Assembly: GCF_014892575.1 (NCBI RefSeq)
Contig: NZ_JADBGI010000028.1
Coordinates: forward strand, 24,847 to 88,846
DNA: 64,000 nucleotides
Reading direction: 5' to 3'
Origin: Nocardiopsis coralli
GTDB lineage: Bacteria; Actinomycetota; Actinomycetes; Streptosporangiales; Streptosporangiaceae
Within the stretch, counting starts at the first letter, position 1, and each line of letters opens with the position of its first letter. The translations under genes and the position numbers were made by a program. Positions 8,814 to 16,933 of the stretch are shown here, one piece after another. The notes under the pieces are model-generated. The model was not told the DNA's origin and did not search any database. It saw nothing but the letters and a program-made list of their open reading frames with translations.

Positions 8814-9785
8814 ATGTCAGTGACGACCGAGAGCGGAGCGGACCGGGCGCGGTTCACGGCCGCGGTGCTCGGGCCCGACACGGCACCCGTGCCCACGCCG
8901 CTCGGGACCCGTGTGGCACGCGGTGTGGTGGTCGGCGTGACCTCCTACATGCTGTGCCTGGCCACCGAACGCGGCGAGGAACGGTTCCTGTTCGAACGCA
9001 TCACCACGTTCTGGCGGGGCGGCGAGGTCGGGCCCGAGGACCTGAGGGTGGGCGACGACGCCGTGGTGCGCTGTTCCCACGACGGGCGCCTGGTGGCCGA
9101 GCGGGTCTGGGCACAGATCGCCCGGGCCGCCGGCGTGATCGTGTCCCGTCAGGGGGAGGCGGTCGAGATCGACCCCGGGCACGGGAAACCGCGCAGGAAC
9201 GTGGTCCTGCCCTACCGCACCTCCGGACGCATCTCCGTCCGGCACCCGCGGCTGGAACCCGGCTACGTGTTCGACGCCGTCGGGGTATGGCGCGACGGCG
9301 AAATCTGGGCGGCCCGGCCCGCCACCACCCAGCCGCCGTATCCGCTGCGCTCCACACCGCGCCGACCTCCGGTGCGCACCCACACGGACACACTCAACGG
9401 CATCGCGACCTGGTACGACCCGTCGTGGGGCCGTGCCACGCACCTCGACCCGCGGGCCCTGGCCACCGGCGCGGCCTACCCCGTGCTGGACCGGGACAGC
9501 CACGCCGCGGGCTGCGACGCACGCACGTCGTGTGTGCCGCTGCCCCAGTTGTCGGTGGGTGCACGCATGACTCTGCGCAACGACTGCACCCGTGAGGCGG
9601 GTGTGCTGGAGGTGCTCGGCTGCGCCGCGGCCGACAGCTGGCTGTGCGACCTGTGCCCCACGTGCGGCGGCCAGGGCGCCGGGCGCGTCGCCTCCCTCAC
9701 TCTGGCTTCCTTCGTCGCCCTCGGCGGGCGTCCGGAGGAAGGGTGCTTCAACGCCACCGTGACCGTAGCGAGCGGGGAGGGATGA
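8814..9785 (+). CDS. Uncharacterised protein with C-terminal RlpA-like double-psi beta-barrel domain
   Basis: A 323-residue protein without signal peptide or membrane span. The N-terminal ~190 residues are beta-rich and not recognised. From about residue 195 the sequence LNGIATWYDPSWGRAT, then SVGARMTLRNDC and a late small-residue helix ALGGRPEEGC, follows the order of an RlpA/expansin-like double-psi beta-barrel (GxATWYx, V-x-V-x-D, DLS-x-x-A-F-x-L positions). At least seven cysteines are concentrated there, including CDLCPTC, suggesting disulfides or a metal site. The stop overlaps the start of the MauE-like gene, so the two are translationally coupled. Function unknown; the domain call is by eye. 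Confidence 0.6.
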   Translation: MSVTTESGADRARFTAAVLGPDTAPVPTPLGTRVARGVVVGVTSYMLCLATERGEERFLFERITTFWRGGEVGPEDLRVGDDAVVRCSHDGRLVAERVWAQIARAAGVIVSRQGEAVEIDPGHGKPRRNVVLPYRTSGRISVRHPRLEPGYVFDAVGVWRDGEIWAARPATTQPPYPLRSTPRRPPVRTHTDTLNGIATWYDPSWGRATHLDPRALATGAAYPVLDRDSHAAGCDARTSCVPLPQLSVGARMTLRNDCTREAGVLEVLGCAAADSWLCDLCPTCGGQGAGRVASLTLASFVALGGRPEEGCFNATVTVASGEG

Positions 9786-10780
9786 GCATGCCCGCCGAGC
9801 TGATCCAGATCATCGAGGCCGCCAGGGAGGTCCAGCTGCCGCTCCTGGCGGTGCTGCTGTTCCTCGGGGCCGCCGCCAAACTCGTGCCGGGGAGCGCCGG
9901 GGGCGGACTCGGCGTCCTGGTGCCCCAGAGGCTCAGGACCCCGGCCACCGCCGCCGTCGGCCTGCTGGAAGCGGCGCTCGCGGTGGGCCTCGTCGTGTAC
10001 AGCGGTGTGCTGGGTGAGACGGCCCGGGCCCTGACCGTGGCCATGTTCGCCGCGTCGGTGGCGGTGCTCCTGCTCGTGCGCCGCCGTGACCCGGAGGCCG
10101 GGTGCGGGTGTTTCGGAGGGCTCAGCCGTGAGCCCGTCGGGTGGCGCACCCTCACCCGGGCGGGCCTGCTCGCCGCGGCCGCAGCGGCCACGTTCGGCCT
10201 GGCCCCCACCGGGTGGGAGGTGGCCGCCTCGTTCACCTGGACCCACGCCGCCGTCCTGGGCGTGGAATTCCTCGTGCTCGCCGCGCTCAGCCCCGAGCTG
10301 CGCGCCCTGGCCGCCCGGTACCTGCGCAGGGAACCGTGCGAGCTGCGCCGCCACCCGGTCCGCCGGGCGCGGCGCCGCCTGTTCCGGAGCCAGGTGTGGC
10401 GCACCAACCGGCACGTGCTGCTGAACGAGGGTCCGGAGGATCAGTGGCGGCACGGCTGCTGGAGGTTCATGCGCTACGACGGCATGCGGTACGGGCGCAG
10501 GGTCGACGTCGTCTTCGCGGTCCGCTCGGGCGGAAAGCGACGCACCGCCGTGCGCGCCGCCGTCGTCGACCGTGAGAGCCAGGACGTGGTGGCCACCTAC
10601 GGGGCCGTCTCGACCCGGCCGCTGCCCGGCCCGCCCCGCAAGCTCCCGGCCCCGCGCCGTGCAGCACGGGAGGAGTCCGTGCTCCGCGACGACGCCAAGG
10701 CCGAGCGCACGCTGCACGAGGCCGTGGAGAACCGGTCCGGCGAGCCCTGGAAGGACCTGGACACGGGCCGGCCGGTCTGA
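9782..10780 (+). CDS. MauE/DoxX-like membrane protein with CGCFG motif
   Basis: 332 residues. The first ~190 contain about five hydrophobic segments, with the signature AGCGCFGGLS between the third and fourth, as in MauE-type proteins that handle disulfides for exported partners. The C-terminal ~140 residues are basic and cytosolic (RRHPVRRARRRLF) and not assigned. The ATG at 9782 overlaps the upstream TGA (ATGA) and has GGGGAGG just before it, so it is co-translated with the cysteine-rich DPBB protein. A role in oxidative folding or electron delivery to that partner is plausible inference only. Confidence 0.7.
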   Translation: MSMPAELIQIIEAAREVQLPLLAVLLFLGAAAKLVPGSAGGGLGVLVPQRLRTPATAAVGLLEAALAVGLVVYSGVLGETARALTVAMFAASVAVLLLVRRRDPEAGCGCFGGLSREPVGWRTLTRAGLLAAAAAATFGLAPTGWEVAASFTWTHAAVLGVEFLVLAALSPELRALAARYLRREPCELRRHPVRRARRRLFRSQVWRTNRHVLLNEGPEDQWRHGCWRFMRYDGMRYGRRVDVVFAVRSGGKRRTAVRAAVVDRESQDVVATYGAVSTRPLPGPPRKLPAPRRAAREESVLRDDAKAERTLHEAVENRSGEPWKDLDTGRPV

Positions 10781-10802
10781 ACACGGGGGAGGGCGCACCC
10801 CG

Positions 10803-11561
10803 CTAGAGGGTCTGGTTCTGCCGCTCGACGGCGGCCTCGGTGAAGCCGACCAGCATCTCCTCGTAATCGGCGAGGTCGCCCTCCCCCATCACGGTGGTCG
10901 TGCCCAGCACGTCGCCGTTGCGGTACAGCAGGCTGAGCATGGTGCTCGCCTGGCCCTCGGACTCGACCTCGATGGTGTGGGCGCGCGACTCGTCCCCCAG
11001 GTCCTGCACGTCGAGGTCGCCGATGTTGTAGTCGGAGCTCGTGCCGTCCTCGTACGTGGCGGTGTACTGCCCGCACTCCGCCGGGGGCTCCTCCGCGAGC
11101 GCGTCCGAGGCCTCCTCCGGGCCCATCTGGACCAGCATGCTGGAGACGGCGCCCTCCTCCCACTCGTAGTTGGCCACGGACGTCGGGGCCTCCTGGACCG
11201 TGTCGAGACCGGACCAGCGGTTGGTGGCGTCGACGCACTCGGGTTTGTCGAGTTCGGTGGCGTCGCGGATCTCCGCGCTGTACTGGACGGTGCTCAGTTC
11301 GGAGTAGGTCCCGGCCTCACCCCCGTCGGCCACCTGGGTGACGTCCTGGAACTGCAGGAGCTGGGCCTCGTGCAGCTCCTCGGCCGAACCCTGTTCCTCG
11401 GCACCCCCGCCGCCGCACGCGGCCAGTCCCAGGGCCAGGGCCGCGGCGGCCGTCGCGTGTACACCCCGCGGCCGGTGGGCGGATGACCGGATGTCTGGAC
11501 GGTGTCCCTTGTGACCAGTGTCGACCTGGTGGGAGTGTGGGGGACGATGACCTGAACGCAT
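10803..11561 (-). CDS. Secreted lipoprotein of unknown function
   Basis: 252 residues. An unusually long His/Arg-rich n-region (~30 residues) precedes a hydrophobic stretch ending in the lipobox LAAC followed by GGGG, so the protein should be lipidated and held on the outer face of the membrane. The mature part is acidic, has four further cysteines, and in layout recalls the PknH-like extracellular sensor domain (two Cys pairs in a ~190-residue module), but I cannot confirm that. ATG 11561 is chosen for the GAGGAGAT ribosome site 8 nt upstream; later starts nearer the hydrophobic core are possible. Confidence 0.75.
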   Translation of the reverse strand: MRSGHRPPHSHQVDTGHKGHRPDIRSSAHRPRGVHATAAAALALGLAACGGGGAEEQGSAEELHEAQLLQFQDVTQVADGGEAGTYSELSTVQYSAEIRDATELDKPECVDATNRWSGLDTVQEAPTSVANYEWEEGAVSSMLVQMGPEEASDALAEEPPAECGQYTATYEDGTSSDYNIGDLDVQDLGDESRAHTIEVESEGQASTMLSLLYRNGDVLGTTTVMGEGDLADYEEMLVGFTEAAVERQNQTL

Positions 11562-11665
11562 GGTGTTATCTCCTCGTTTGTGCAATATTGCCGCTGGGAG
11601 CGGTGACCGACCCCAGTCGCTCAGCGTGATTCGGGGTTAGCACAAAGTATTGAGGAAGGACGAAG

Positions 11666-12745
11666 GTGTCGGAGTCGAAACCGCCATATCTGCGGTCCGT
11701 ACTGGAGAGCATCCCGGCCTACAAGCCCGGGAAGAAGGTCGTCGGCCCCGACGGGCGCTCGATCAAACTGTCCTCCAACGAGAGCCCCTACGGCCCGCTC
11801 CCGTCGGTGCGCGAGGCCATCACGCGCGCCACCGCCGAGCTCAACCGGTACCCCGACCCCGGGGCGGCCGAGCTCACCGCCGCCCTGGCCGACCGCCTTG
11901 ACGTGCCCGAGGAACACCTCGCGCTCGGTGCCGGATCGGTCGGCCTGCTGCAGCAGCTCCTCGAGGCCGTCGGCGAACCCGGCGCCGAGCTCGTCTACGC
12001 GTGGCGCTCCTTCGAGGCCTACCCGCTGCTCGCCGAGCTCTCGGGCGTGACCTCCGTGCGGGTGCCGCTGCGCGACGAGACCCACGACCTCGACGCCATG
12101 GCCGAGGCGATCACCGACCGGACCCGCATGGTCCTGCTCTGCAACCCGAACAACCCCACCGGCACCACCGTGGGCGCGGACGAACTCGCGGCCTTCCTCG
12201 ACCGCGTGCCCGACCACGTGCTCGTCGTCCTGGACGAGGCCTACCGCGAGTACGTGCGCGACGCCTCCGTGCCCGACGGGCTCGACCTCTACCGCGACCG
12301 GCCCAACGTGGCGGTCCTGCGCACTTTCTCCAAGGCCTACGGCCTGGCCGCGGTCCGCCTGGGCTTCCTCGTCGCGCACCCGCAGGTCGCCGCAGCCGTC
12401 GGCAAGACCCTGGTGCCGTTCGCGGTCAACCACCTCGCCCAGGCCGCCGGCGTGGCCTCCCTCGCCGCCGAGGACGAACTCCTGGAGCGGGTCGCCGCCA
12501 CCGTCAAGGAGCGCACGCGCGTGCGCGACGCCCTCCTCGACGCCGGATGGACCGTGCCCCCGACCGAGGCCAACTTCGTCTGGCTGCGCCTGGGGGACGA
12601 CACCCTCGACTTCGCCGCCGCGTGCGCCGAGGCCGGTGTCTCCGTGCGCCCCTTCGACGGCGAGGGTGCCCGGGTCAGCATCGGCACGCCCGAGGAGAAC
12701 GACGTCCTGCTGTCCGTGGCCACCCAGTACCCGAAGCGGCGCTGA
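11666..12745 (+). CDS. hisC: Histidinol-phosphate/aromatic aminotransferase (class I/II, PLP)
   Basis: A 359-residue PLP enzyme of the HisC family. Visible are N-terminal SSNESPYGPLPSV, NPNNPTGT (160-167), the PLP ring-contact D190 in VLDEAY, the Schiff-base lysine K223 in TFSKAYGLAAVRLGF, and the C-terminal arginine in ARVSIGTPEEN. HisC converts imidazole-acetol phosphate to histidinol phosphate; close relatives (Pat) transaminate phenylpyruvate. No other his gene is nearby, so a phenylalanine/aromatic aminotransferase role is as likely. Start GTG 11666 follows GAGGAAGGACGAAG. A shared hairpin separates it from the convergent regulator. Confidence 0.85.
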   Translation: MSESKPPYLRSVLESIPAYKPGKKVVGPDGRSIKLSSNESPYGPLPSVREAITRATAELNRYPDPGAAELTAALADRLDVPEEHLALGAGSVGLLQQLLEAVGEPGAELVYAWRSFEAYPLLAELSGVTSVRVPLRDETHDLDAMAEAITDRTRMVLLCNPNNPTGTTVGADELAAFLDRVPDHVLVVLDEAYREYVRDASVPDGLDLYRDRPNVAVLRTFSKAYGLAAVRLGFLVAHPQVAAAVGKTLVPFAVNHLAQAAGVASLAAEDELLERVAATVKERTRVRDALLDAGWTVPPTEANFVWLRLGDDTLDFAAACAEAGVSVRPFDGEGARVSIGTPEENDVLLSVATQYPKRR

Positions 12746-12774
12746 GACCCGGCACGCAGAGACGCCCGAACATG

Positions 12775-12813
12775 ACGGAGGGGGTGCCCCCGCTTGGGAG
12801 GCACCCCCTCCGT
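12775..12813. terminator. Bidirectional hairpin terminator
   Basis: A perfect 14-bp stem (12775-12788 with 12800-12813) and 11-nt loop lies between the convergent aminotransferase and regulator genes. There is no long T-run. Confidence 0.7.
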
Positions 12814-12833
12814 GTGTGTCCGGGAGCGGCCGG

Positions 12834-14153
12834 CTACTTGCCCGCCGCGTCCTTGTCGAGCTTCTCGACGATGAGCCGGTACAGCTGGCGCGGACGCCCC
12901 GGCTGCAACGTGCGGTTGGGCGGCAGGGGCCAGGCCAGGCCCTCCTCCACCAGGGTGCGCAGCAGGCGCCGTGCGGTGCGAGAGGTGACCCCGAGCATCC
13001 GCCCGGCGTTCTCGGCGTCCACGACGAGCGGACCGTCCTCCTCGGAGATCTTCTCCGACAACCGCATCAGGGTCTCGCGGCCCTTGGTGCGCAGCGGCTC
13101 GGAGGACTGCCGTGCGGGCGCGCGCTGGGCCGGGACCAGGGAACGACCCTCGCGGTCCACCGCGAAGCTCTGACGCGACGCCTGAGCGCGGTTCAGGGCG
13201 GCCCGCGCGTGGGTCTCGGCGTCCTGGGTGGTACGGCCCATGCCGATACCGACCTCGATCGCGATACCCAACTCGGCCTTGATGCGTTCGACGAACGGCG
13301 GCTGGCGGAAACCCTCGGTCGCCGTCACCAACGACCCGCGGGTCGCCGTGATCATGAACGAGTGGTCGTCCAGCCGGTGGGCGGTCGCGTTGATGCGGTG
13401 CGCCTCCTGCAGCAGCAGGCGGTGCAGTGACAGGCGCAGCTCCTCGCGCCAGTAACGCGGGGTCGAACGCCGGGAGGAGTCGCGCAGTGTGGGCACGTCG
13501 ACCACGACCACCCCGAGCTGGGCCTCCTCAAGGCGGTGGTGCGCCCCCAACAGGCCGGCGGTCTGCAGGGCGCTGCGCACACCGGCGTTGGTCGGACGCA
13601 GGCGGATCACCGGGACACCGATGGCCTCAAGGCGCTCGGCGACCCCGCGCACGCACGTGATCGCCATCTTCGTGGCCTTGCGGCGCCACAGCCCCTCGTG
13701 GAACGAGGTCAGCTGCGCGGTGTTGGTGAGCTCCTCGTGCACGTGGATGCCGTCGACGGGCAGGTCGACCTCGGAGTAGGCCTCGACCACGTCCGCGCGC
13801 CCGAGCACGTCGAGGCTGGCTCTGGTGGGGTCGAAGCGGTCGTCCAGGGTCGCTCGGAGCAGGGCCTCGTGCAGGCTCGCACCGCCGAGCGGCACGAAGG
13901 TCGCCGGCATCGTCAGGACGCCGGCCTTCCGTGCGAACTCGTACGGCACCGGGCTGGCGAACAGGTACGCGTCGATCGCCGAACCCAGCCTGACGACCTT
14001 GTCCGTCGCCTCTTGCTCATCTCGGTACGCGGCGGCGATGAGTCTGGCGTTGAGGGGCCCAGTGGACCCCGGACCCATGAGCATGACGCGCTCGACCACC
14101 TCATGGGGTCCTATGACGCCGATCGTCAAATCGCCAGTACGCTGGGCACTCAC
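12834..14153 (-). CDS. Transcriptional regulator with GGDEF-like and C-terminal winged-helix segments
   Basis: 439 residues, no membrane span. The N-terminal ~200 residues resemble a periplasmic-binding-protein-type or Rossmann ligand domain (TIGVIGPHEVVERVM). The middle (~230-345) ends in AIEVGIGMGRTTQDAETHARAAL, the VGIGxG...A-x-x-AL pattern of degenerate GGDEF/cyclase-like sensor domains. The last ~75 residues form a winged helix (MLGVTSRTARRLLRTLVEEGL). I read it as a ligand-responsive DNA-binding regulator; the ligand and targets are unknown. GTG 14153 is the start offered by the frame, with only weak ribosome-site support. Confidence 0.65.
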   Translation of the reverse strand: MSAQRTGDLTIGVIGPHEVVERVMLMGPGSTGPLNARLIAAAYRDEQEATDKVVRLGSAIDAYLFASPVPYEFARKAGVLTMPATFVPLGGASLHEALLRATLDDRFDPTRASLDVLGRADVVEAYSEVDLPVDGIHVHEELTNTAQLTSFHEGLWRRKATKMAITCVRGVAERLEAIGVPVIRLRPTNAGVRSALQTAGLLGAHHRLEEAQLGVVVVDVPTLRDSSRRSTPRYWREELRLSLHRLLLQEAHRINATAHRLDDHSFMITATRGSLVTATEGFRQPPFVERIKAELGIAIEVGIGMGRTTQDAETHARAALNRAQASRQSFAVDREGRSLVPAQRAPARQSSEPLRTKGRETLMRLSEKISEEDGPLVVDAENAGRMLGVTSRTARRLLRTLVEEGLAWPLPPNRTLQPGRPRQLYRLIVEKLDKDAAGK

Positions 14154-14297
14154 CTCGGGCTGCTCCCCGCTACCATTCCACGCTCTTCACTATGTGCGCC
14201 CACTGGTTTTCCCGACCCGATCTCTGTCACGGCATGATTGCCGAGATCGTACCCATTGTGCGGGGCCCAGGAAGATCGTTTTCCACAACAACGCCGA

Positions 14298-14332
14298 AAG
14301 CCCGGGTGGGAGGGGACCTCCCACCCCGGCTT
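14298..14332 (-). terminator. Terminator downstream of murA
   Basis: A 16-bp stem with one mismatch (14298-14313 with 14317-14332). Read on the minus strand it is followed by a short T-rich stretch, 17 nt past the murA stop. Confidence 0.65.
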
Positions 14333-14348
14333 GATCTGCGTTTACGGC

Positions 14349-15650
14349 CTAGGAGAAGTTCACGCGCTCCACGTCCGCTCCGAGAGCGGCCAGGCGTGTC
14401 GCGAACTGGGCATGGCCGCGGTCCACCAGGTAACCGGGCGCCACGATTGTCTCACCTTCGGCGACCAGTCCGGCGAGGACCAGAGCAGCACCGGTACGGA
14501 GGTCGTGTGCGATGACCTCGGCGCCGCGCAGCTCGGTCGAACCGTGCACGATCGCGCGGGTGCCCTCGACCTCGATCTTCGCGCCCATCTTGTTGAGCTC
14601 GTCGGCCAGGGCGAACCGGCCGTCGTAGATCGCCTCGTGGATGTAGCTCTCGCCCTCGGCCAGCGTGGCCAGCGCCATCAGCGGCGACTGGAGGTCCGTG
14701 GCGAAGCCGGGGAACGGCGACGTGACGGCGTTGATCGGACGCAGCGGCACGGACGGGTCGCGCTGTACGTGCAGGACCGCGCCCTCCTGGGAGAAGCCCA
14801 CACCCATCTGCTCGAGTTTCCAGCGGGCCACACCCAGGTGGTCCAGGTGGGCGCCGACCAGGCTGACCTCGCCACCGGTGGCGGCGACGGTCATGGCGAA
14901 CACACCGGCGTCGATGCGGTCGGACATGATGGTGTGCTCGACGGCGGTGAGCTCGTCGACACCCTCGACCGTGATGAGGCCGGTGCCGCCGCCGCTGATC
15001 TTCGCGCCCATGGCGGTCAGGAAGTCGATGACGTCGAGGACCTCGGGCTCCAGGGCCGCGTGCTCGATGACCGTGGTGCCCGGCGCGAGCACAGCGGCCA
15101 TGAGGAGGTTCTCGGTGCCGGTGTGCGACGGGGTGTCGAGGTACAGACGACCGCCGCGGAGGTTGGAGGCCTCCACGTTGATGTGGTTGCGCTCGGCGTC
15201 CTCGGTCACCTCGGCGCCCAGACGGGCGAAACCGCGGTAGTGGAAGTCCAGGTTGCGGCTGCCGAGGTTGCAGCCGCCCACACCCTCGATACGGGCCGAG
15301 CCGGTGCGGTGCATCAGCGCGGGGACGAAGAGGACGGAGCCTCGGAACTTGGCCGCGATGTCCGCCGGAAGGACAGCGCGCTCGGGGTCGTTGAGCTGCG
15401 ACGCGTCGATGACGACGGTGCGCTCCTCCTCGTGGAAGGCCACCTTGGCGCCAACGTGCTCAGCGAGCTCCAGTGCGCGGTAGACGTCCTCGATGACGGG
15501 GACGTTCCGCAGCACGGTGCGACCCTTGGCCGCGAGGAGCGCGGCTCCGATCATCGGCAGGACGGCGTTCTTCGCGCCTTGGATGAACGCTGTTCCGCTG
15601 AGGGGGCGCCCGCCGCGGACGCGGTAACGAACCTCCTGGCCCATGCTCAT
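14349..15650 (-). CDS. murA: UDP-N-acetylglucosamine 1-carboxyvinyltransferase
   Basis: 433 residues. MurA transfers enolpyruvyl from PEP to UDP-GlcNAc, the first committed step of peptidoglycan synthesis in the cytosol. The catalytic lysine is K27 in QGAKNAVLP, and the active-site cysteine that fosfomycin alkylates is C127 in VGGCNLGSRNLDFHY (Cys, not the resistant Asp). The PFPGFATDLQ and TGAALVLAGL segments of the family are present. Two in-frame ATGs are possible: 15650 has AAGGAG only 3 nt away, 15644 has it at 9 nt, so translation may begin at the second (431 residues). The gene has its own terminator. Confidence 0.95.
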   Translation of the reverse strand: MSMGQEVRYRVRGGRPLSGTAFIQGAKNAVLPMIGAALLAAKGRTVLRNVPVIEDVYRALELAEHVGAKVAFHEEERTVVIDASQLNDPERAVLPADIAAKFRGSVLFVPALMHRTGSARIEGVGGCNLGSRNLDFHYRGFARLGAEVTEDAERNHINVEASNLRGGRLYLDTPSHTGTENLLMAAVLAPGTTVIEHAALEPEVLDVIDFLTAMGAKISGGGTGLITVEGVDELTAVEHTIMSDRIDAGVFAMTVAATGGEVSLVGAHLDHLGVARWKLEQMGVGFSQEGAVLHVQRDPSVPLRPINAVTSPFPGFATDLQSPLMALATLAEGESYIHEAIYDGRFALADELNKMGAKIEVEGTRAIVHGSTELRGAEVIAHDLRTGAALVLAGLVAEGETIVAPGYLVDRGHAQFATRLAALGADVERVNFS

Positions 15651-16019
15651 GTGCTCCTTCGTCAGGCAGATGTGGTGAAAGGTCCACCCTCGTCGGGTTT
15701 CGCCTATGTGAGGTGAGACGCGGGTTTCCCCTGGAACGTTGCGACCATCTTGCGCGTGACCTGCGCGGCCAGTGAGCCGGTGACTCGCGATGACCCTATA
15801 GCAACGGTTCGCGTGTGACAGACCCAGAACGTGGTATACCCGCGGATCGCGGATGGAGTCCCGGCAAACGGCCAAAGTGGTATTCGTCCGACGGGAAAGA
15901 CCAGGGATGCCGAACGCGTGGCTACCGACCGGGGGTCGGCGCGCACGACGCACACCACCATACGTGGTCTCGAAAGTGAAACGGCGCCCCCGTGTGCTGA
16001 ATCACCGCACCAAGGGGAC
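15651..16019. other. Gene-free region upstream of murA
   Basis: About 370 nt between the murA start and the purC stop. A strong AAGGAG (15654-15659) belongs to murA. On the minus strand a TATAGG (complement of 15795-15800) could be a -10 box for murA, with no good -35. Small plus-strand frames here have no ribosome site or family resemblance. Confidence 0.35.
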
Positions 16020-16925
16020 TCACAGAGAGGGTTCGCCGCCGGTCAACCGCCGATGGATCTCGGTGTAACGGCTCAGGGTGCGCTCCACCACGTCGTCGGG
16101 CAGCGCGGGCGGCGGGGTCTCCGAGGCGCGGTCCCACCCCGAGGCGTCCGAGGTGAGCCAGTCGCGCAGCACCTGCTTGTCGAACGAGGGCTGCGGCTTG
16201 CCCGGGACCCACTCGTCGGCCGGCCAGTAGCGCGAGGAGTCGGGGGTCAGGACCTCGTCGCCCAGCACCAGGGAACCGTCCCGGTCGCGGCCGAACTCGA
16301 ACTTGGTGTCGGCCAGGATCACCCCGCGCTCCGCGGCGATCTCGCGGCCCCGCTCGTACAGGCGCAGCGTGATGTCGCGCAGCTCCGAGGCCAGGGCCGT
16401 TCCGTGCACGGACGCGACGGCGTCGAAGGAGACGTTCTCGTCGTGCTCGCCCACCTCGGCCTTGACCGCGGGCGTGAAGACCGGCTCGGGCAGCAGGGAC
16501 CCGTCGGTGAGCCCGTCCGGGAGCGGGACCCCGCACACCGTGCCGTCGTTGCGGTACTCGGCGAGGCCGGAACCGGCCAGGTGCCCGCGGGCCACACACT
16601 CGACCGGCACCATCTCCAGCGGTCTGCACACCAGGGTGCGGCCCGCCCAGTCGGCGGGCGCGCCCTCGGGCGGGACGTCGGAGACCACGTGGTTCGGCAC
16701 CAGGTCGCCCAGGCGCTCGAACCACCACAGCGACAGCTGCGTCAGGATGCGGCCCTTGCCGGGGATCTCGGTGGGCAGCACCCAGTCGTAGGCCGAGATG
16801 CGGTCACTGGCCACCATCACCAGGAGCCCGTCGGCGGTGGAGTAGAGGTCGCGCACCTTGCCGGTGTGCAGATGTGTGAGGCCCTCGACCCGGACGGGCT
16901 CCGGTCTGACCACGAAACCGCTCAT
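16020..16925 (-). CDS. purC: Phosphoribosylaminoimidazole-succinocarboxamide (SAICAR) synthase
   Basis: 301 residues, the bacterial monofunctional length. It ligates aspartate to CAIR using ATP in purine synthesis. Conserved stretches include HTGKVRDLY near the N-terminus, ASDRISAYDWVLPTEIPGKG, the ARGHLAGSGLAEY substrate loop and DTKFEFGRD (metal/ATP site). It begins 8 nt after the purD stop, so purA, purD and purC form a run on the minus strand. Confidence 0.95.
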   Translation of the reverse strand: MSGFVVRPEPVRVEGLTHLHTGKVRDLYSTADGLLVMVASDRISAYDWVLPTEIPGKGRILTQLSLWWFERLGDLVPNHVVSDVPPEGAPADWAGRTLVCRPLEMVPVECVARGHLAGSGLAEYRNDGTVCGVPLPDGLTDGSLLPEPVFTPAVKAEVGEHDENVSFDAVASVHGTALASELRDITLRLYERGREIAAERGVILADTKFEFGRDRDGSLVLGDEVLTPDSSRYWPADEWVPGKPQPSFDKQVLRDWLTSDASGWDRASETPPPALPDDVVERTLSRYTEIHRRLTGGEPSL

Positions 16926-16933
16926 GGTGCCCT

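Noticed and set aside
15853..16068. Small plus-strand frame in the murA-purC gap
   Set aside because: No ribosome site, Arg/Pro-rich without family resemblance, and it runs into the end of purC.
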